From contig NZ_CP122539.1 of assembly GCF_029853675.1 (NCBI RefSeq), forward strand, positions 1,357,001 through 1,421,000: DNA of 64,000 nt, read 5' to 3'. Positions 29,193 through 39,380 of this stretch are shown here, in pieces. The position numbers and the translations under genes were made by a program. The stretch is from Tenacibaculum tangerinum (GTDB taxonomy: Bacteria; Bacteroidota; Bacteroidia; Flavobacteriales; Flavobacteriaceae). The notes under the pieces are model-generated. The model ran no database searches. It saw only the letters and a list, made by a program, of their open reading frames with translations, and was not told the origin of the DNA. Within the stretch, counting starts at the first letter, position 1. Every line of letters begins with the position of its first letter.

Positions 29193-30053
29193 TTAGGAAG
29201 TCATTGTAATTATTTTGTGAATCGGTATTGGTAATGAAATTCCTTCTTCTAAAAAGCGCTTGTGCACGGCTTCTTTTAAAGCACATTTAATCTTAAATTC
29301 CTGAAAAGGTTCATTTAGCCACACATAAGCACGAATGTGAATATACTCTGGATATACATCAATAACACGAACATCTATCTGATGTATATCTCTTATAACT
29401 TGGTCTGGTGTACGATTGTCTATAACTGATGGTAATTTTACAGCTTCTTCTTGTATAATTTTTCGTACTAAATCAATATTTGCCTGTAACCCAATTTTAA
29501 AATTATTAAAACTCAACACATGAGAATCTTCAATGGTATGATTTAATACAGAATCGGTACTAATAACAGAATTTGGGATGATTAAACGTTTGTTTTCAAA
29601 ATTGTTTATTACTGTATGTCTTAACGTAATATCTTCTACAATTCCTACACGGGTGTCGTCTAACTTTATATAATCTCCTACTCTAAAGGGTTTAAATATA
29701 ACAATAAATGCCCCTGCAATTAAATTCGATAGGGCAGCTTGGGCAGCAAAACCTATAATTGCTGCTATAATACCTGCTCCTGAAAAAATAAAAGTAGCTT
29801 TACTTCGAAAAGCAGGCACGGTCATAATTATATAAATGATGCTTAAAAGTCCGACTATAAAGGTTACTGAATTGCGAAAAAATTGAATACTCGTTCTGCC
29901 AAAACGATCTTCTTTTTTATGTTTAATTAGTTGCCAAACTACCGCTCTTACAATTCTTGACACAACCCAAGCTACCAATATAACTACTAAAATATATCCT
30001 AAAATACCGAAAAAGGTATCGAGGTTAAAACGATATGTTGATAGCTCACTCAT
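29193..30053 (-). CDS. Small-conductance mechanosensitive channel (MscS family)
   Basis: 286 residues. Three membrane segments, the Gly/Ala-rich pore helix IIGFAAQAALSNLIAGAFIVIFKPFRVGD and the cytoplasmic beta domain (VGIVEDITLRHTVI) are clear. It opens on membrane tension during hypo-osmotic shock. Its ATG overlaps the parC stop by one base (TAATG), so it is the last gene of the parE-parC cluster. Confidence 0.93.
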   Translation of the reverse strand: MSELSTYRFNLDTFFGILGYILVVILVAWVVSRIVRAVVWQLIKHKKEDRFGRTSIQFFRNSVTFIVGLLSIIYIIMTVPAFRSKATFIFSGAGIIAAIIGFAAQAALSNLIAGAFIVIFKPFRVGDYIKLDDTRVGIVEDITLRHTVINNFENKRLIIPNSVISTDSVLNHTIEDSHVLSFNNFKIGLQANIDLVRKIIQEEAVKLPSVIDNRTPDQVIRDIHQIDVRVIDVYPEYIHIRAYVWLNEPFQEFKIKCALKEAVHKRFLEEGISLPIPIHKIITMTS

Positions 30054-32761
30054 TAAAATAATGCTGTTTGACTTTCGTCATCTATGTCTTTTTTCTTCTT
30101 TCGAAGTGCTTTTTCTAAAGCTTTTTTTGCCTTATCTTCTTTAGACTCCACAAACTCTTTAGGTTTTGTTTCTTCTACTTCCAAAGGCAATACTTCTTCT
30201 TTTATTTCCTCTTCATCATTAACTTCAATATCTTCAACTTTAGCTTCTTCGGGTTCATCATAGGGTAGCGATTCTAACAAATTAACGGTTCTTATCTTTT
30301 CGGTTGTTAATTGGTTTCCTTGTGCTTTAATTCCTTTAATTGCGATAAAGTCTTCAAAATTTACCTCTATGTTCTCTAAACTTCTTTTAGAAAAAATAAC
30401 CTCCGCTACTGGACGATAATCTGTAGCTATAATTTCTAATTTTGATTTTTCATCTTCAGATATAAATAGTTCCTCTTTATCTGGGGTTTCCACTAAAAAT
30501 CGCTTTACAAAATAACGTTCTTTAATTCCGTCGAAATAAATTGCAGAAATCGGTTTATTGGGTTTCCACTTTTCTAGCACAATCATATCATTTTCAAAGT
30601 GCATCGCTAAATCTGGTGATACGGCTTTGATTTTTCCTGATTGTGTAGCTATTAAAATTTTATCTTCTGCTTTGAACTCTCCTAACAACTCTCCTCTACC
30701 GTCTACGTTCAAACGCTGTACGGTATCGTCAAACCAAATTTTTCTTGGTTTTAGTGTCGATACTCCCGCTTCTTTAAACTCTACTTTTTTAACCGAGTAC
30801 TTGGTTACTAAATTACCTCGAACTCCGCGACCTTTTACCGCTAAATCGGCAAAATCTATATCCCACTTTAGTTTTTTAACACTGCCTACTGCTCGCAATA
30901 AAATAGTGACTACCTCAGCTTCTCCATTAGAATTGGCGGTAAAATAGAGCACCTTCGATTTTGGATTATCGTTTCCTAAATTGTATTCCTTATCTCTTGT
31001 TACCGACGTTACGTTAAATCGCTTCATGTACGTAGCGCCTTTTGCTCCATCACGATAAATCATGTTATACACGGTACGCTTGTCTTTTTTCTTGAAGACT
31101 GCGACATGAATAATCCCTTTTCCTACAAAGGTTTTAGCGTCTACTTTGGTGACCATCATGGTGCCGTTGTCTCTAAACACAATAATATCGTCGATATCGG
31201 CACAATCGGTAACATACTCGTCTTTTCGTAGCGAGGTTCCTATAAATCCTTCTTCTCTATTTACGTACAGTTTTGAGTTTCGCATGACTACTTTGGTCGC
31301 AACGATATCATCAAAAATGCGGATTTCTGTTTTGCGTTCTTTTCCTTTTCCGTATTTTGCTTTTAGTTCTTTAAAATAGTCTATGGCAAAATCAATTAGA
31401 TTGTCTAAATGGTTTTTAACCTCTGTTATTTTTTCTTCTAAACTTTCAATAAATTGTTTTGCTTTATCAATATCGAACTTTGAAATTTTCTTAATTCTTA
31501 TTTCTGTTAAGCGAACGATATCTTCTTCGGTTACCTCTCTTTTTAAATGTTTTGTATAGGGTTTTAATCCTTTATCAATAGCTTCAATGACTCCTTCCCA
31601 AGTTTCTACTTCTTCAATGTCGCGGTAAATTCTGTTTTCAATAAAAATACGTTCTAAAGAAGCAAAATGCCATTGTTCTTCTAATTCGTGTAATTGAATT
31701 TCTAATTCACGTTTTAGCAGTTCTACTGTAAAATCTGTTGATTTTTTTAGAATTTCGCTAACACCGATAAAAATAGGTTTGTTGTCTTCAATAATACAGC
31801 ACAGTGGTGATATTGAGTTTTCACAACTGGTAAAAGCATACAATGCATCGATAGTTTTGTCTGGCGATACATTAGGCGGTAAGTGTACTAAAATTTCTAC
31901 CTCAGCAGCCGTGTTATCTTCAATCTTTTTGATTTTAATTTTTCCTTTATCGTTGGCTTTTAAAATACTGTCGATTAGCGAAGAGGTCGTAGTTCCAAAC
32001 GGAATTTCATTAATAACCAGTGTTTTCTTATCCAATGCTGCTATTTTGGCACGTACTCGAATTTTCCCTCCTCTTTTTCCATCTTTATAATCGGTAACAT
32101 CTACGATACCGCCTGTTAAAAAATCGGGAACGATGGTAAAACTTCTTCCTTTCAAATATTTGATAGAAGCATCGATTAATTCGTTAAAGTTATGAGGTAA
32201 TATTTTGGTTGATAATCCTACCGCAATACCTTCTGCTCCTTGCGCTAACAACAACGGGAATTTTACGGGTAAGTTTACGGGTTCTTTTTTACGTCCGTCG
32301 TACGAGGCTTGCCACTCGGTAGTTTTGGCGTTGAAAACAACATCTAAGGCAAATTTAGACAATCGTGCTTCTATATAACGAGAGGCTGCTGCACGGTCTC
32401 CTGTTAGGATATTTCCCCAGTTCCCTTGCATATCTATCAGCAGTTCTTTTTGCCCCATTTGTACCATGGCATCGGCAATTGAAGCATCTCCGTGTGGGTG
32501 GTACTGCATGGTATGACCAACAATGTTTGCTACTTTATTATAGCGCCCATCATCTAAGTCTTTCATAGAATGCATGATACGACGTTGCACGGGTTTGAAT
32601 CCGTCTTCTATAGAGGGGACCGCACGTTCTAAAATTACATACGAAGCATAGTCTAAAAACCATTCTTTATACATACCTGTAACCTTGGTAATGGTTTCGG
32701 TGTTCTCTATTGGTTTATCTAGTTCTTCGTCGTGTTCGTACTTGTTATGTTCTTCACTCAT
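30053..32761 (-). CDS. parC: DNA topoisomerase IV subunit A
   Basis: About 902 residues from the ATG at 32761 (MSEEHNKYEHDEELDKP); an ATG five codons earlier is also possible. The catalytic Tyr is in AAASRYIEARLS, after DGFKPVQRRIMHSMKD. Length and the divergent C-terminal beta-pinwheel match Bacteroidota ParC rather than GyrA. With ParE it decatenates sister chromosomes. An acidic, Lys-rich tail (about residues 830-900) is present. Confidence 0.93.
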   Translation of the reverse strand: MSEEHNKYEHDEELDKPIENTETITKVTGMYKEWFLDYASYVILERAVPSIEDGFKPVQRRIMHSMKDLDDGRYNKVANIVGHTMQYHPHGDASIADAMVQMGQKELLIDMQGNWGNILTGDRAAASRYIEARLSKFALDVVFNAKTTEWQASYDGRKKEPVNLPVKFPLLLAQGAEGIAVGLSTKILPHNFNELIDASIKYLKGRSFTIVPDFLTGGIVDVTDYKDGKRGGKIRVRAKIAALDKKTLVINEIPFGTTTSSLIDSILKANDKGKIKIKKIEDNTAAEVEILVHLPPNVSPDKTIDALYAFTSCENSISPLCCIIEDNKPIFIGVSEILKKSTDFTVELLKRELEIQLHELEEQWHFASLERIFIENRIYRDIEEVETWEGVIEAIDKGLKPYTKHLKREVTEEDIVRLTEIRIKKISKFDIDKAKQFIESLEEKITEVKNHLDNLIDFAIDYFKELKAKYGKGKERKTEIRIFDDIVATKVVMRNSKLYVNREEGFIGTSLRKDEYVTDCADIDDIIVFRDNGTMMVTKVDAKTFVGKGIIHVAVFKKKDKRTVYNMIYRDGAKGATYMKRFNVTSVTRDKEYNLGNDNPKSKVLYFTANSNGEAEVVTILLRAVGSVKKLKWDIDFADLAVKGRGVRGNLVTKYSVKKVEFKEAGVSTLKPRKIWFDDTVQRLNVDGRGELLGEFKAEDKILIATQSGKIKAVSPDLAMHFENDMIVLEKWKPNKPISAIYFDGIKERYFVKRFLVETPDKEELFISEDEKSKLEIIATDYRPVAEVIFSKRSLENIEVNFEDFIAIKGIKAQGNQLTTEKIRTVNLLESLPYDEPEEAKVEDIEVNDEEEIKEEVLPLEVEETKPKEFVESKEDKAKKALEKALRKKKKDIDDESQTALF

Positions 32762-32813
32762 GTATGAATGTTTCAACGTTTATTCGTTAAAAAATATTTT
32801 TATTTATTGATAT

Positions 32814-33344
32814 TTAGTTAGTTATATAATACTCTACATCTAAAAGCTCAAATGAATTGGCGTACCCCAAATCTCTATTTTCTTCTACATCTAAAGTTAC
32901 CGTACAACTTGAATTCGCTTCAAGAGTTGTACAAGGCGGATTCACTAAGTTTTCATAATTTGTTGAAAACTCTAAATCGTCACTAAGTATTCTAAAATAA
33001 GCGACTCCATTCACAGCATAATTATTGGGATTATTTAATTTTATTTCGAATTGTAACCGAGATGTATTATTACCGGTATCTGGGGTATATTCAAAACGGA
33101 CTACTTCGTACGTAAATCCTTCTAATAATAGTGGTGCTATTTTGATAGGCTCTATTATTTCTTCTACATCACAAGGTACTTCTTGCTCAATATCGTAACG
33201 ATACGTCTGATTCCATACTATATAGAATTGTGGGATAGTGATTGTTTTCACACAATCTTCATCGTCATTTGAAGAACAACCGACAGCTATTACTACAAAG
33301 AATACAAGTAGTATTTTATAGTACTCTAATCGTTTTATTTCCAT
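32814..33344 (-). CDS. Lipoprotein of unknown function between parE and parC
   Basis: 176 residues with a lipobox at IAVGC and an SSNDDED acidic linker typical of surface-directed Bacteroidota lipoproteins. The mature part is beta-rich with several Cys (PCTTLEANSSCTVTLDVEEN, an Ig-like phrase). It lies in the same direction, 13 bases after parE and about 50 bases before parC. A link to topoisomerase function is doubtful. Confidence 0.7.
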   Translation of the reverse strand: MEIKRLEYYKILLVFFVVIAVGCSSNDDEDCVKTITIPQFYIVWNQTYRYDIEQEVPCDVEEIIEPIKIAPLLLEGFTYEVVRFEYTPDTGNNTSRLQFEIKLNNPNNYAVNGVAYFRILSDDLEFSTNYENLVNPPCTTLEANSSCTVTLDVEENRDLGYANSFELLDVEYYITN

Positions 33345-33357
33345 GTTGCTTTTTATT

Positions 33358-35214
33358 TTAATTTTCTTCTACTAAATCCAACTCCACTTTTAAGTTGTTT
33401 ATAATAAACTTCTGTCGGTCGGGTGTGTTTTTACCCATATAAAACTCTAGCATTTGTTCTATCGACATTTCTTTGTCTAACATTACGGGGTCTAGACGGA
33501 TATCGTCTCCGATGAAATGCACGAATTCATTAGGAGAAATCTCCCCCAATCCTTTAAATCTAGTAATCTCAGGTTTGCCTCTTAATTTTTCTATTGCTGC
33601 TTGTTTTTCTTCTTCTGAATAGCAATAAATGGTTTCTTTTTTATTTCGTACTCTAAACAGCGGCGTATCTAAAATATACAAATGTCCTTCTTTAATTACT
33701 TCTGGAAAGAATTGTAAAAAGAAGGTAATTAATAACAAACGGATGTGCATACCGTCTACATCGGCATCGGTTGCAATTACAATATTGTTATAACGCAAAT
33801 CTTCTAAGCCATCTTCTATATTCAATGCTGCTTGTAAGAGGTTAAATTCTTCGTTTTCATATACTATTTTTTTAGACAATCCGTATGAGTTTAGGGGTTT
33901 TCCTTTTAAACTAAATACCGCTTGCGTGTTTACATTTCGTGATTTGGTAATCGATCCACTTGCCGAATCTCCCTCGGTAATAAACAAGGTAGTATCTAAA
34001 TAGCCATCTTTTTTGGTGTCTCCAAAATGGATACGACAATCGCGTAGTTTTTTATTGTGCAAACTAGCTTTTTTAGCACGTTCGCGTGCTAATTTTCGAA
34101 TTCCTGATAATTCTTTTCGCTCTTTTTCAGCTTGTAGTATCTTTTTTTGGAGTTTATCAGCTACTTCGGTGTTTTTATGTAAATAGTTGTCTAATTGTGT
34201 TTTTACAAAGTCGTTGATATAGGTACGAACGGTCGGTAAGTCGCCTCCCATTTCGGTAGAACCTAATTTTGTTTTTGTTTGACTTTCAAAAACGGGCTCC
34301 ATTACCTTGATAGAAATCGCTGAAATAATGGATTTACGTACATCGGAGGCATCAAAGTTCTTCCCGAAAAATTCTCGTACTGTTTTTACAACTGCTTCTC
34401 GAAAGGCATTTAAGTGTGTTCCTCCTTGGGTGGTATTTTGTCCGTTTACAAACGAATGGTATTCTTCTGAATATTGTGTTTTACTGTGGGTAATGGCTAC
34501 CTCAATATCATCGCCTCGTAAGTGAATTATTGGATACAACATATCGTCTTGATTATTGTTGTCTTCCAATAAATCTTTTAATCCGTTTTCTGAATAAAAT
34601 TTTTCTCCGTTAAAAACTATGGTTAATCCTGGGTTTAGATACACATAGTTTTTTAATAGTTTAGAAATGTATTCAGGGCGGTATTTATAATTTTTAAAAA
34701 TAGTGTCGTCTGCAATAAAGGTTACTTTGGTTCCTTTTCTGCGTGAGGTTTCTTCTAAAAACTCCTGATTGGTTAAATTCCCTTTTTCGAACTCTGCAGC
34801 AGCTGATTTCCCGTCACGAGTCGACTCTACTCTAAAATAAGATGACAACGCATTTACTGCTTTGGTACCTACCCCATTTAAACCAACAGATTTTTTAAAG
34901 GCTTTAGAATCGTACTTTCCACCCGTATTCATTTTTGAAACTACGTCGACCACTTTTCCTAGCGGAATACCACGCCCGTAGTCACGCACGATTACTTTAT
35001 TTCCTTGAACAGAAACTTCGATGTTTTTACCACCTCCCATGACAAATTCGTCGATAGAGTTGTCTAAAACCTCTTTAACCAAAATGTAAATTCCGTCATC
35101 TGGTGATGATCCGTCTCCTAATTTACCAATGTACATTCCTGGACGCATACGAATGTGTTCTTTCCAGTCAAGTGAGCGTATATTGTCTTCGGTATATTGT
35201 GTTTCTTGCGTCAT
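33358..35214 (-). CDS. parE: DNA topoisomerase IV subunit B
   Basis: 618 residues. GHKL ATPase motifs ([35 protein letters not shown]), Toprim motifs EGDSASGS and [10 protein letters not shown], and the closing [13 protein letters not shown] are all present. The length is that of ParE without the extra GyrB insertion. It supplies ATP-driven strand passage with ParC. Confidence 0.94.
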   Translation of the reverse strand: MTQETQYTEDNIRSLDWKEHIRMRPGMYIGKLGDGSSPDDGIYILVKEVLDNSIDEFVMGGGKNIEVSVQGNKVIVRDYGRGIPLGKVVDVVSKMNTGGKYDSKAFKKSVGLNGVGTKAVNALSSYFRVESTRDGKSAAAEFEKGNLTNQEFLEETSRRKGTKVTFIADDTIFKNYKYRPEYISKLLKNYVYLNPGLTIVFNGEKFYSENGLKDLLEDNNNQDDMLYPIIHLRGDDIEVAITHSKTQYSEEYHSFVNGQNTTQGGTHLNAFREAVVKTVREFFGKNFDASDVRKSIISAISIKVMEPVFESQTKTKLGSTEMGGDLPTVRTYINDFVKTQLDNYLHKNTEVADKLQKKILQAEKERKELSGIRKLARERAKKASLHNKKLRDCRIHFGDTKKDGYLDTTLFITEGDSASGSITKSRNVNTQAVFSLKGKPLNSYGLSKKIVYENEEFNLLQAALNIEDGLEDLRYNNIVIATDADVDGMHIRLLLITFFLQFFPEVIKEGHLYILDTPLFRVRNKKETIYCYSEEEKQAAIEKLRGKPEITRFKGLGEISPNEFVHFIGDDIRLDPVMLDKEMSIEQMLEFYMGKNTPDRQKFIINNLKVELDLVEEN

Positions 35215-35306
35215 AAAAATCGTGTAAATTTGAAGTCTTTGCTAAAATACCACTTCGCCCGAAAAAATAAAAAACTCTGTTCATATAGTTATCAACAGAG
35301 TTCGTT

Positions 35307-35543
35307 TTATTTCTTTTTTAATTCTTTTTCTTCCCATTTACACAGCAGTCTACCAAATTTTTTTACTCTTTTTTCGGTACTTTCTTTGATGGCTGTTTTA
35401 CAGTTAGACAATCCTCTACACTTTTTTTTAAAATGGTAGCTTGTACTCGCTACACTACTACAGATATATACTTTTTTATCTTCTTTTTTCTGAAACGCGA
35501 CTAACATACTCAAAAAGAGCAGGATTATTACGATTTTCTTCAT
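35307..35543 (-). CDS. Small secreted Cys-containing protein
   Basis: 78 residues with a signal peptide (KKIVIILLFLSMLVAFQ). The mature part KVYICSSVASTSYHFKKKCRGLSNCKTAIKE... carries four Cys in a compact domain that I recognise as a recurring short Bacteroidota domain without a known role. It is one of a run of small minus-strand genes. Confidence 0.6.
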   Translation of the reverse strand: MKKIVIILLFLSMLVAFQKKEDKKVYICSSVASTSYHFKKKCRGLSNCKTAIKESTEKRVKKFGRLLCKWEEKELKKK

Positions 35544-35594
35544 TGGTTTTTAATTTGGTTGCTTTAAAGTTTATAAGGTTGAATTCGATTTATT

Positions 35595-35969
35595 CTAATT
35601 AACATTTTCTACGTCTAGTTCTTTGTAATGATTTATTGTTTTTAAAAGAGTAAATCTTGATTTTGAAGTATGGAAGTATCTAAACAATTGTGAGTTGTGT
35701 GTATTCAAGTCTTCTTTCCAATATTTACATTCTATGAGTAAAACAGGAATATTATTTTGAATAATTGCATAAGCTACTTTTTCCCCTTTCTTCAAACCAA
35801 TATCTGCCGTAAATTCTGGAATTACTTCTGTTGGATTAAAAATATCGTAGCCTAACAAATCTATAAATGGTAGCACAAAGGCTGTTTTGGTGGCTTCTTC
35901 TGTTTCTATCTGCTCTTTTAACGTGATAATTTTTTGCGACAGTGTTTTTAGTTTATTGGTTAGTTCCAT
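35595..35969 (-). pseudogene. Truncated type I restriction HSDR_N-like protein
   Basis: 124 residues: an N-terminal helix, then TAFVLPFIDLLGYDIFNP, EFTADIGLKKGEKVAYAII and PVLLIECKYW, the PD-(D/E)xK core (D...E-x-K) of HSDR_N domains. Family members usually continue for another 100-250 residues after YFH. Here the match stops at RYFHTSKSRFTLL and the frame ends 15 residues later, so it is probably a remnant. Confidence 0.6.
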
Positions 35970-36028
35970 TTTCTTTATATTGAGTTATGAATAATTCTTC
36001 TTCTATTTTTAAATTTTTCCTTTCACTC

Positions 36029-36322
36029 CTATACAACTTTCAATAGCCCAATATGTTTTCTTGGTGATCGTATTGTATCGTGAAGTTTTTCTAACTTTTT
36101 TCTCCAAATAAAATAGTGGAACGCACTTAGTGCCAACCTTAGTACTACTACCAGTATTATTGATGTGACATTAGGTAGTCGTGTTTTTAATACAATAAAT
36201 GCCACTATGAATAAATATGCAATGTGAGCTGGATACTCGTATAAAAAAGTAACATCTAGAATAATTAGCAATAGAATGATTAATGGTATTATCTCGTTTA
36301 TTTTTGAAGCAACTAGTTCCAT
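36029..36322 (-). CDS. Small membrane protein of unknown function
   Basis: 97 residues with three hydrophobic segments (IIPLIILLLIILDVTFLY, IAYLFIVAFIVLKT, SIILVVVLRLALSAFHYFIW) and a basic C-terminal tail. No recognised family. It follows the SH3-domain gene across a short hairpin spacer. Confidence 0.5.
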   Translation of the reverse strand: MELVASKINEIIPLIILLLIILDVTFLYEYPAHIAYLFIVAFIVLKTRLPNVTSIILVVVLRLALSAFHYFIWRKKLEKLHDTIRSPRKHIGLLKVV

Positions 36323-36348
36323 ATCCCAAAACTAAACTGTTTATAAAA

Positions 36349-36372
36349 CAAAACCTTACGGAAAACCGTAAT
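36349..36372. repeat. Short CCTACGG-type hairpin, copy 1
   Basis: TTACGG AAAA CCGTAA inside AAACCTTACGGAAAACCGTAAT. It is one of three related hairpins placed between the small minus-strand genes. Confidence 0.6.
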
Positions 36373-36388
36373 GAACTTAAATTTAAAG

Positions 36389-36949
36389 TTACTCTTCTAC
36401 CAAAAGGACTCCACTATAATGTACAAAACCAATTGCTTTTGTTTTCTTCACTTTTACTTTAATCCATTTACCATGTGTAGATAACAGACTTAACTTTTCG
36501 CTAAAATTTAATTCTTGTATTACGTAATAAGAAGTATCGGGTCCGCTCCTTAAGTTTAAGGAATTTTGGTTTACCAATAATATTTTTAAATAGTAGGGTT
36601 CTTCTTGTATTATCGTATTTGTAGTGTTACGACCGTCAAAAATAGTTCTTTCGGTAGGTTTTGGTCTTGGGTAGTTTTTACGAGAATTTGAATAGTTTCT
36701 TGTTTGATTTCTTCCAGAACACACTCCGCATGAACCTCCTTTGCTACAATGTTTACAATAGTTACAGTTTTTACATGCCCTACAGTTTGCAGAACCTGTA
36801 CACCTAGCTTCAGGAGAAACATAACAACCGACTATAGCCGTGTTGTATACATTTTCTTGAACATTGTCTTTTCTGGCAATAATCACCAAAGCAGCTATTA
36901 CCATAAGTGACGATGCGAGTAGTAACACTTTTCTGTTTAGCTGATCCAT
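36389..36949 (-). CDS. Cys-rich, SH3b-domain membrane or secreted protein
   Basis: 186 residues. An N-terminal membrane anchor (KVLLLASSLMVIAALVII) precedes a Cys cluster (CTGSANCRACKNCNYCKHC and GGSCGVC, about residues 50-78) that could bind zinc or form disulfides. A Ser/Arg/Pro linker follows, then a C-terminal bacterial SH3 domain (NSLNLRSGPDTSYYVIQEL..., KWIKVKV). The Cys cluster plus SH3 suggests an envelope protein binding peptidoglycan or another protein. Function unknown. Confidence 0.65.
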   Translation of the reverse strand: MDQLNRKVLLLASSLMVIAALVIIARKDNVQENVYNTAIVGCYVSPEARCTGSANCRACKNCNYCKHCSKGGSCGVCSGRNQTRNYSNSRKNYPRPKPTERTIFDGRNTTNTIIQEEPYYLKILLVNQNSLNLRSGPDTSYYVIQELNFSEKLSLLSTHGKWIKVKVKKTKAIGFVHYSGVLLVEE

Positions 36950-37004
36950 AATACAAAAGAGCTTGAATTTATGGTGTCTAAATTAGCTCTTGTAAAACAT
37001 AAAA

Positions 37005-37024
37005 CCTTACGGATTTCCGTAGGG
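37005..37024. repeat. Short CCTACGG-type hairpin, copy 2
   Basis: CCTTACGG ATTT CCGTAGGG, one G-U pair. It lies between the YidD-like gene and the SH3 gene. Confidence 0.6.
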
Positions 37025-37030
37025 TACTTG

Positions 37031-37315
37031 TCAGTATAACAATCGTTTTGCTATGTTCTCTTCGTCTACTACCTCTCCATTCTTTAGTAACAGCTGCTTT
37101 TTCTTGTTTACAGGATTCGTATATAGTTCATAACCGTAAGTGCAATTTTTAAACCGATACATGAGTGCCTTAATTCCTGCTATAAAGCCGGTATTTTTAG
37201 TTTCTTCATATACGTAGTGCGAGCATGACTTTCTAAAAATACAGCGAGGTGGTTTGTCTTTTGGCTTGAACTTCCAATAGGACTTTATTCCAAGAAGTAA
37301 TAAGTATTTCATCAT
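37031..37315 (-). CDS. YidD-like (membrane protein insertion efficiency factor family) protein
   Basis: 94 residues. The core PPRCIFRKSCSHYVYEETKNTGFIAGIKALMYRFKNC matches the YidD/PF01809 pattern (C-x-F-x-x-S-C-S-x-Y-x-x-E..., R-x-x-x-C). The amphipathic start KYLLLLGIKSYWKF fits peripheral membrane binding. It starts at ATG 37315 or 37312. The first ~20 codons lie in a 91-bp tandem duplication, so a second, dead start with the same codons exists upstream. Confidence 0.75.
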   Translation of the reverse strand: MMKYLLLLGIKSYWKFKPKDKPPRCIFRKSCSHYVYEETKNTGFIAGIKALMYRFKNCTYGYELYTNPVNKKKQLLLKNGEVVDEENIAKRLLY

Positions 37316-37433
37316 GCTTTACTAAAAACAATCATCTTTCTAGTTTGTCTTTTGGCTTGAACTTCCAATAGGACTTTATTCCAAGAAGTAATAAGTATTT
37401 CATCATGCTTTACTAAAAACAATCATCTTTCTA
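37252..37433. repeat. 91-bp perfect tandem duplication
   Basis: 37252-37342 and 37343-37433 appear identical (both run from GTTTGTCTTTTGGCTTGAAC to AACAATCATCTTTCTA). The unit covers the YidD-like gene start and the end of the DUF4177-like gene. In the single-copy state these two genes would have overlapped at TGATG. Confidence 0.92.
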
Positions 37434-37636
37434 TATGCTGTATATCCTGGTTTCGCTCCAAAACCAAAACAGCCTGCATCTGGAAATAAATAAGTTTCTA
37501 CACTCTCTAACCTAACATATTGCCAACCTTGATTTGAATAATTTTCTATAATATCTTCTAACTGTTTTGCTATTTTTTTTGAATTATCTTTCTCTCTAGT
37601 TATAATAGGATAAAACGGTACTACTTTATATTCCAT
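37403..37636 (-). CDS. DUF4177-like small protein
   Basis: 77 residues. NYSNQGWQYVRLESVETYL followed by PGYTAYRKMIVF has the GW-x-x-V...Y-R-x-ILVF layout of DUF4177-type proteins. No signal peptide. Function unknown. Its TGA stop is inside the 3' copy of the 91-bp duplication. Confidence 0.6.
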   Translation of the reverse strand: MEYKVVPFYPIITREKDNSKKIAKQLEDIIENYSNQGWQYVRLESVETYLFPDAGCFGFGAKPGYTAYRKMIVFSKA

Positions 37637-37682
37637 ATTTTTTAAATTAATGTTACTACAAACCTACCCCGATAAAAACACA

Positions 37683-37708
37683 AAACCCTACGGGTTTCCG
37701 TAGGGTTT
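37683..37708. repeat. Short CCTACGG-type hairpin, copy 3
   Basis: AAACCCTACGG GTTT CCGTAGGGTTT, a perfect 11-bp stem, between rny and the DUF4177-like gene. It could end the rny transcript or act as an attenuator. Confidence 0.65.
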
Positions 37709-37795
37709 CAATTAATATAATAGTCGTTTTTGCTATTTTCTTTTTTTTGTAATACTTCTCTATTCTTTAATAACAGCTGTTTCTAGAAGTTTGAA

Positions 37796-39361
37796 TTACT
37801 TTGCCACATTCACTGCTCTTGTCTCTCTAATTACCGTAACCTTAACCTGACCTGGATACGTCATATCGTTCTGAATTTTTTGAGAAATATTAAATGATAA
37901 TTCTGCCGCTTTGGTATCGTTTACTTTAGCACTTTCAACCATAACTCTTAATTCACGTCCTGCTTGAATAGCATAGGCTTTTTGTACTCCGTTAAATCCA
38001 AAAGCGATATCTTCTAAATCTTTTAAACGTTGTATATAAGAGTCTAATACTTGACGACGAGCTCCTGGTCTTGCCCCTGAAATCGCATCACATACTTGTA
38101 CAATAGGCGCCAACATTGTTTTCATTTCAATCTCATCGTGGTGAGCTCCAATTGCATTACATACATCTGGTTTTTCACCGTATTTCTCTGCCCACTGCAT
38201 TCCTAATAAAGCATGTGGCAATTCACTTTCAGTTTCTGGCACTTTACCAATATCGTGTAATAATCCAGCACGTTTAGCAGCTTTAGCGTTTAAGCCCATC
38301 TCTGCAGCCATAATACCACATAGGTTTGCTACTTCACGCGAGTGTTGTAACAAATTTTGACCATACGAAGAGCGATACTTCATACGTCCAATTGTTTTAA
38401 TCAGTTCAGGGTGTAAACCGTGAATTCCTAAGTCGATAACAGTACGTTTACCTACTTCGATGATTTCTTGAGTAATCTGTTTTTCGGTTTTCTTTACAAT
38501 TTCTTCTATTCTCGCTGGGTGTATTCTTCCATCGGTTACCAACTTATGCATTGACAAACGAGCAATTTCACGACGTACAGGGTCAAAGCAAGATAAGATA
38601 ATCGCTTCGGGGGTATCATCTACAATGATTTCTACACCTGTTGCCGATTCTAAAGCACGAATATTACGTCCTTCTCGACCAATAATTCTTCCTTTTACAT
38701 CATCAGACTCTAGATTAAAAACAGAAACACAATTCTCTACTGCTTGTTCTACTCCTACCCTTTGAATTGTATTTAAAACTACCTTTCTCGCTTCTTGTTG
38801 AGCCGTCATTTTAGCCTCTTCGATGGTATCTTGTATGAAAGACATCGCATCTGATTTTGCTTCATCTTTTAACGATGCTACTAATTCTGTTTTAGCTTCA
38901 TCTGCTGATAGTCCAGAAATTTGCTCAAGCATATCTACATGGCGCTTGTGCATTTTTTCTAATTCTGATTCTTTTTTTTCTAGAAACTCTAACTTAAAAT
39001 CTAAATCAGCCTCTTTTTTCTCTAACTGTTTATTAAGTCTTTTGTTTTTATCGAGCTCTGACGATACTTGGCTTTCTTTGTCTCTTATTCTTTTTTCTAC
39101 ATCGGAAACTTTCTTTTCTCTAGATAAAATTACTTTTTCGTGCTCAGATTTTAGTTCTATAAACCGCTCTTTAGCCTGTAAAATTTTATCTTTTTTTATA
39201 GCCTCTGCCTCTACTTTGGCCTCTTTTATAATACTGTTAGCCTCTTTTTTTGTTTCCTGTATTAATTTATTTGCATTAGATTTTTCTAGCATTTTAGCTA
39301 TAAAAAAACCTACTGCTGCTCCTATAATTCCTGCTAAAACAAGAAATAATACTCCCTCCAT
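37796..39361 (-). CDS. rny: Ribonuclease Y
   Basis: 521 residues. An N-terminal membrane anchor ([23 protein letters not shown]), a long coiled coil (about 30-190), a KH domain ([31 protein letters not shown], quoted in part) and an HD domain with [11 protein letters not shown] and GAHHDEIE are in the standard order. It starts mRNA decay by endonucleolytic cleavage at the membrane. A 6S-like RNA lies between it and zapA. Confidence 0.96.
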   Translation of the reverse strand: MEGVLFLVLAGIIGAAVGFFIAKMLEKSNANKLIQETKKEANSIIKEAKVEAEAIKKDKILQAKERFIELKSEHEKVILSREKKVSDVEKRIRDKESQVSSELDKNKRLNKQLEKKEADLDFKLEFLEKKESELEKMHKRHVDMLEQISGLSADEAKTELVASLKDEAKSDAMSFIQDTIEEAKMTAQQEARKVVLNTIQRVGVEQAVENCVSVFNLESDDVKGRIIGREGRNIRALESATGVEIIVDDTPEAIILSCFDPVRREIARLSMHKLVTDGRIHPARIEEIVKKTEKQITQEIIEVGKRTVIDLGIHGLHPELIKTIGRMKYRSSYGQNLLQHSREVANLCGIMAAEMGLNAKAAKRAGLLHDIGKVPETESELPHALLGMQWAEKYGEKPDVCNAIGAHHDEIEMKTMLAPIVQVCDAISGARPGARRQVLDSYIQRLKDLEDIAFGFNGVQKAYAIQAGRELRVMVESAKVNDTKAAELSFNISQKIQNDMTYPGQVKVTVIRETRAVNVAK

Positions 39362-39380
39362 AATTTTGATTTTATTGTAT

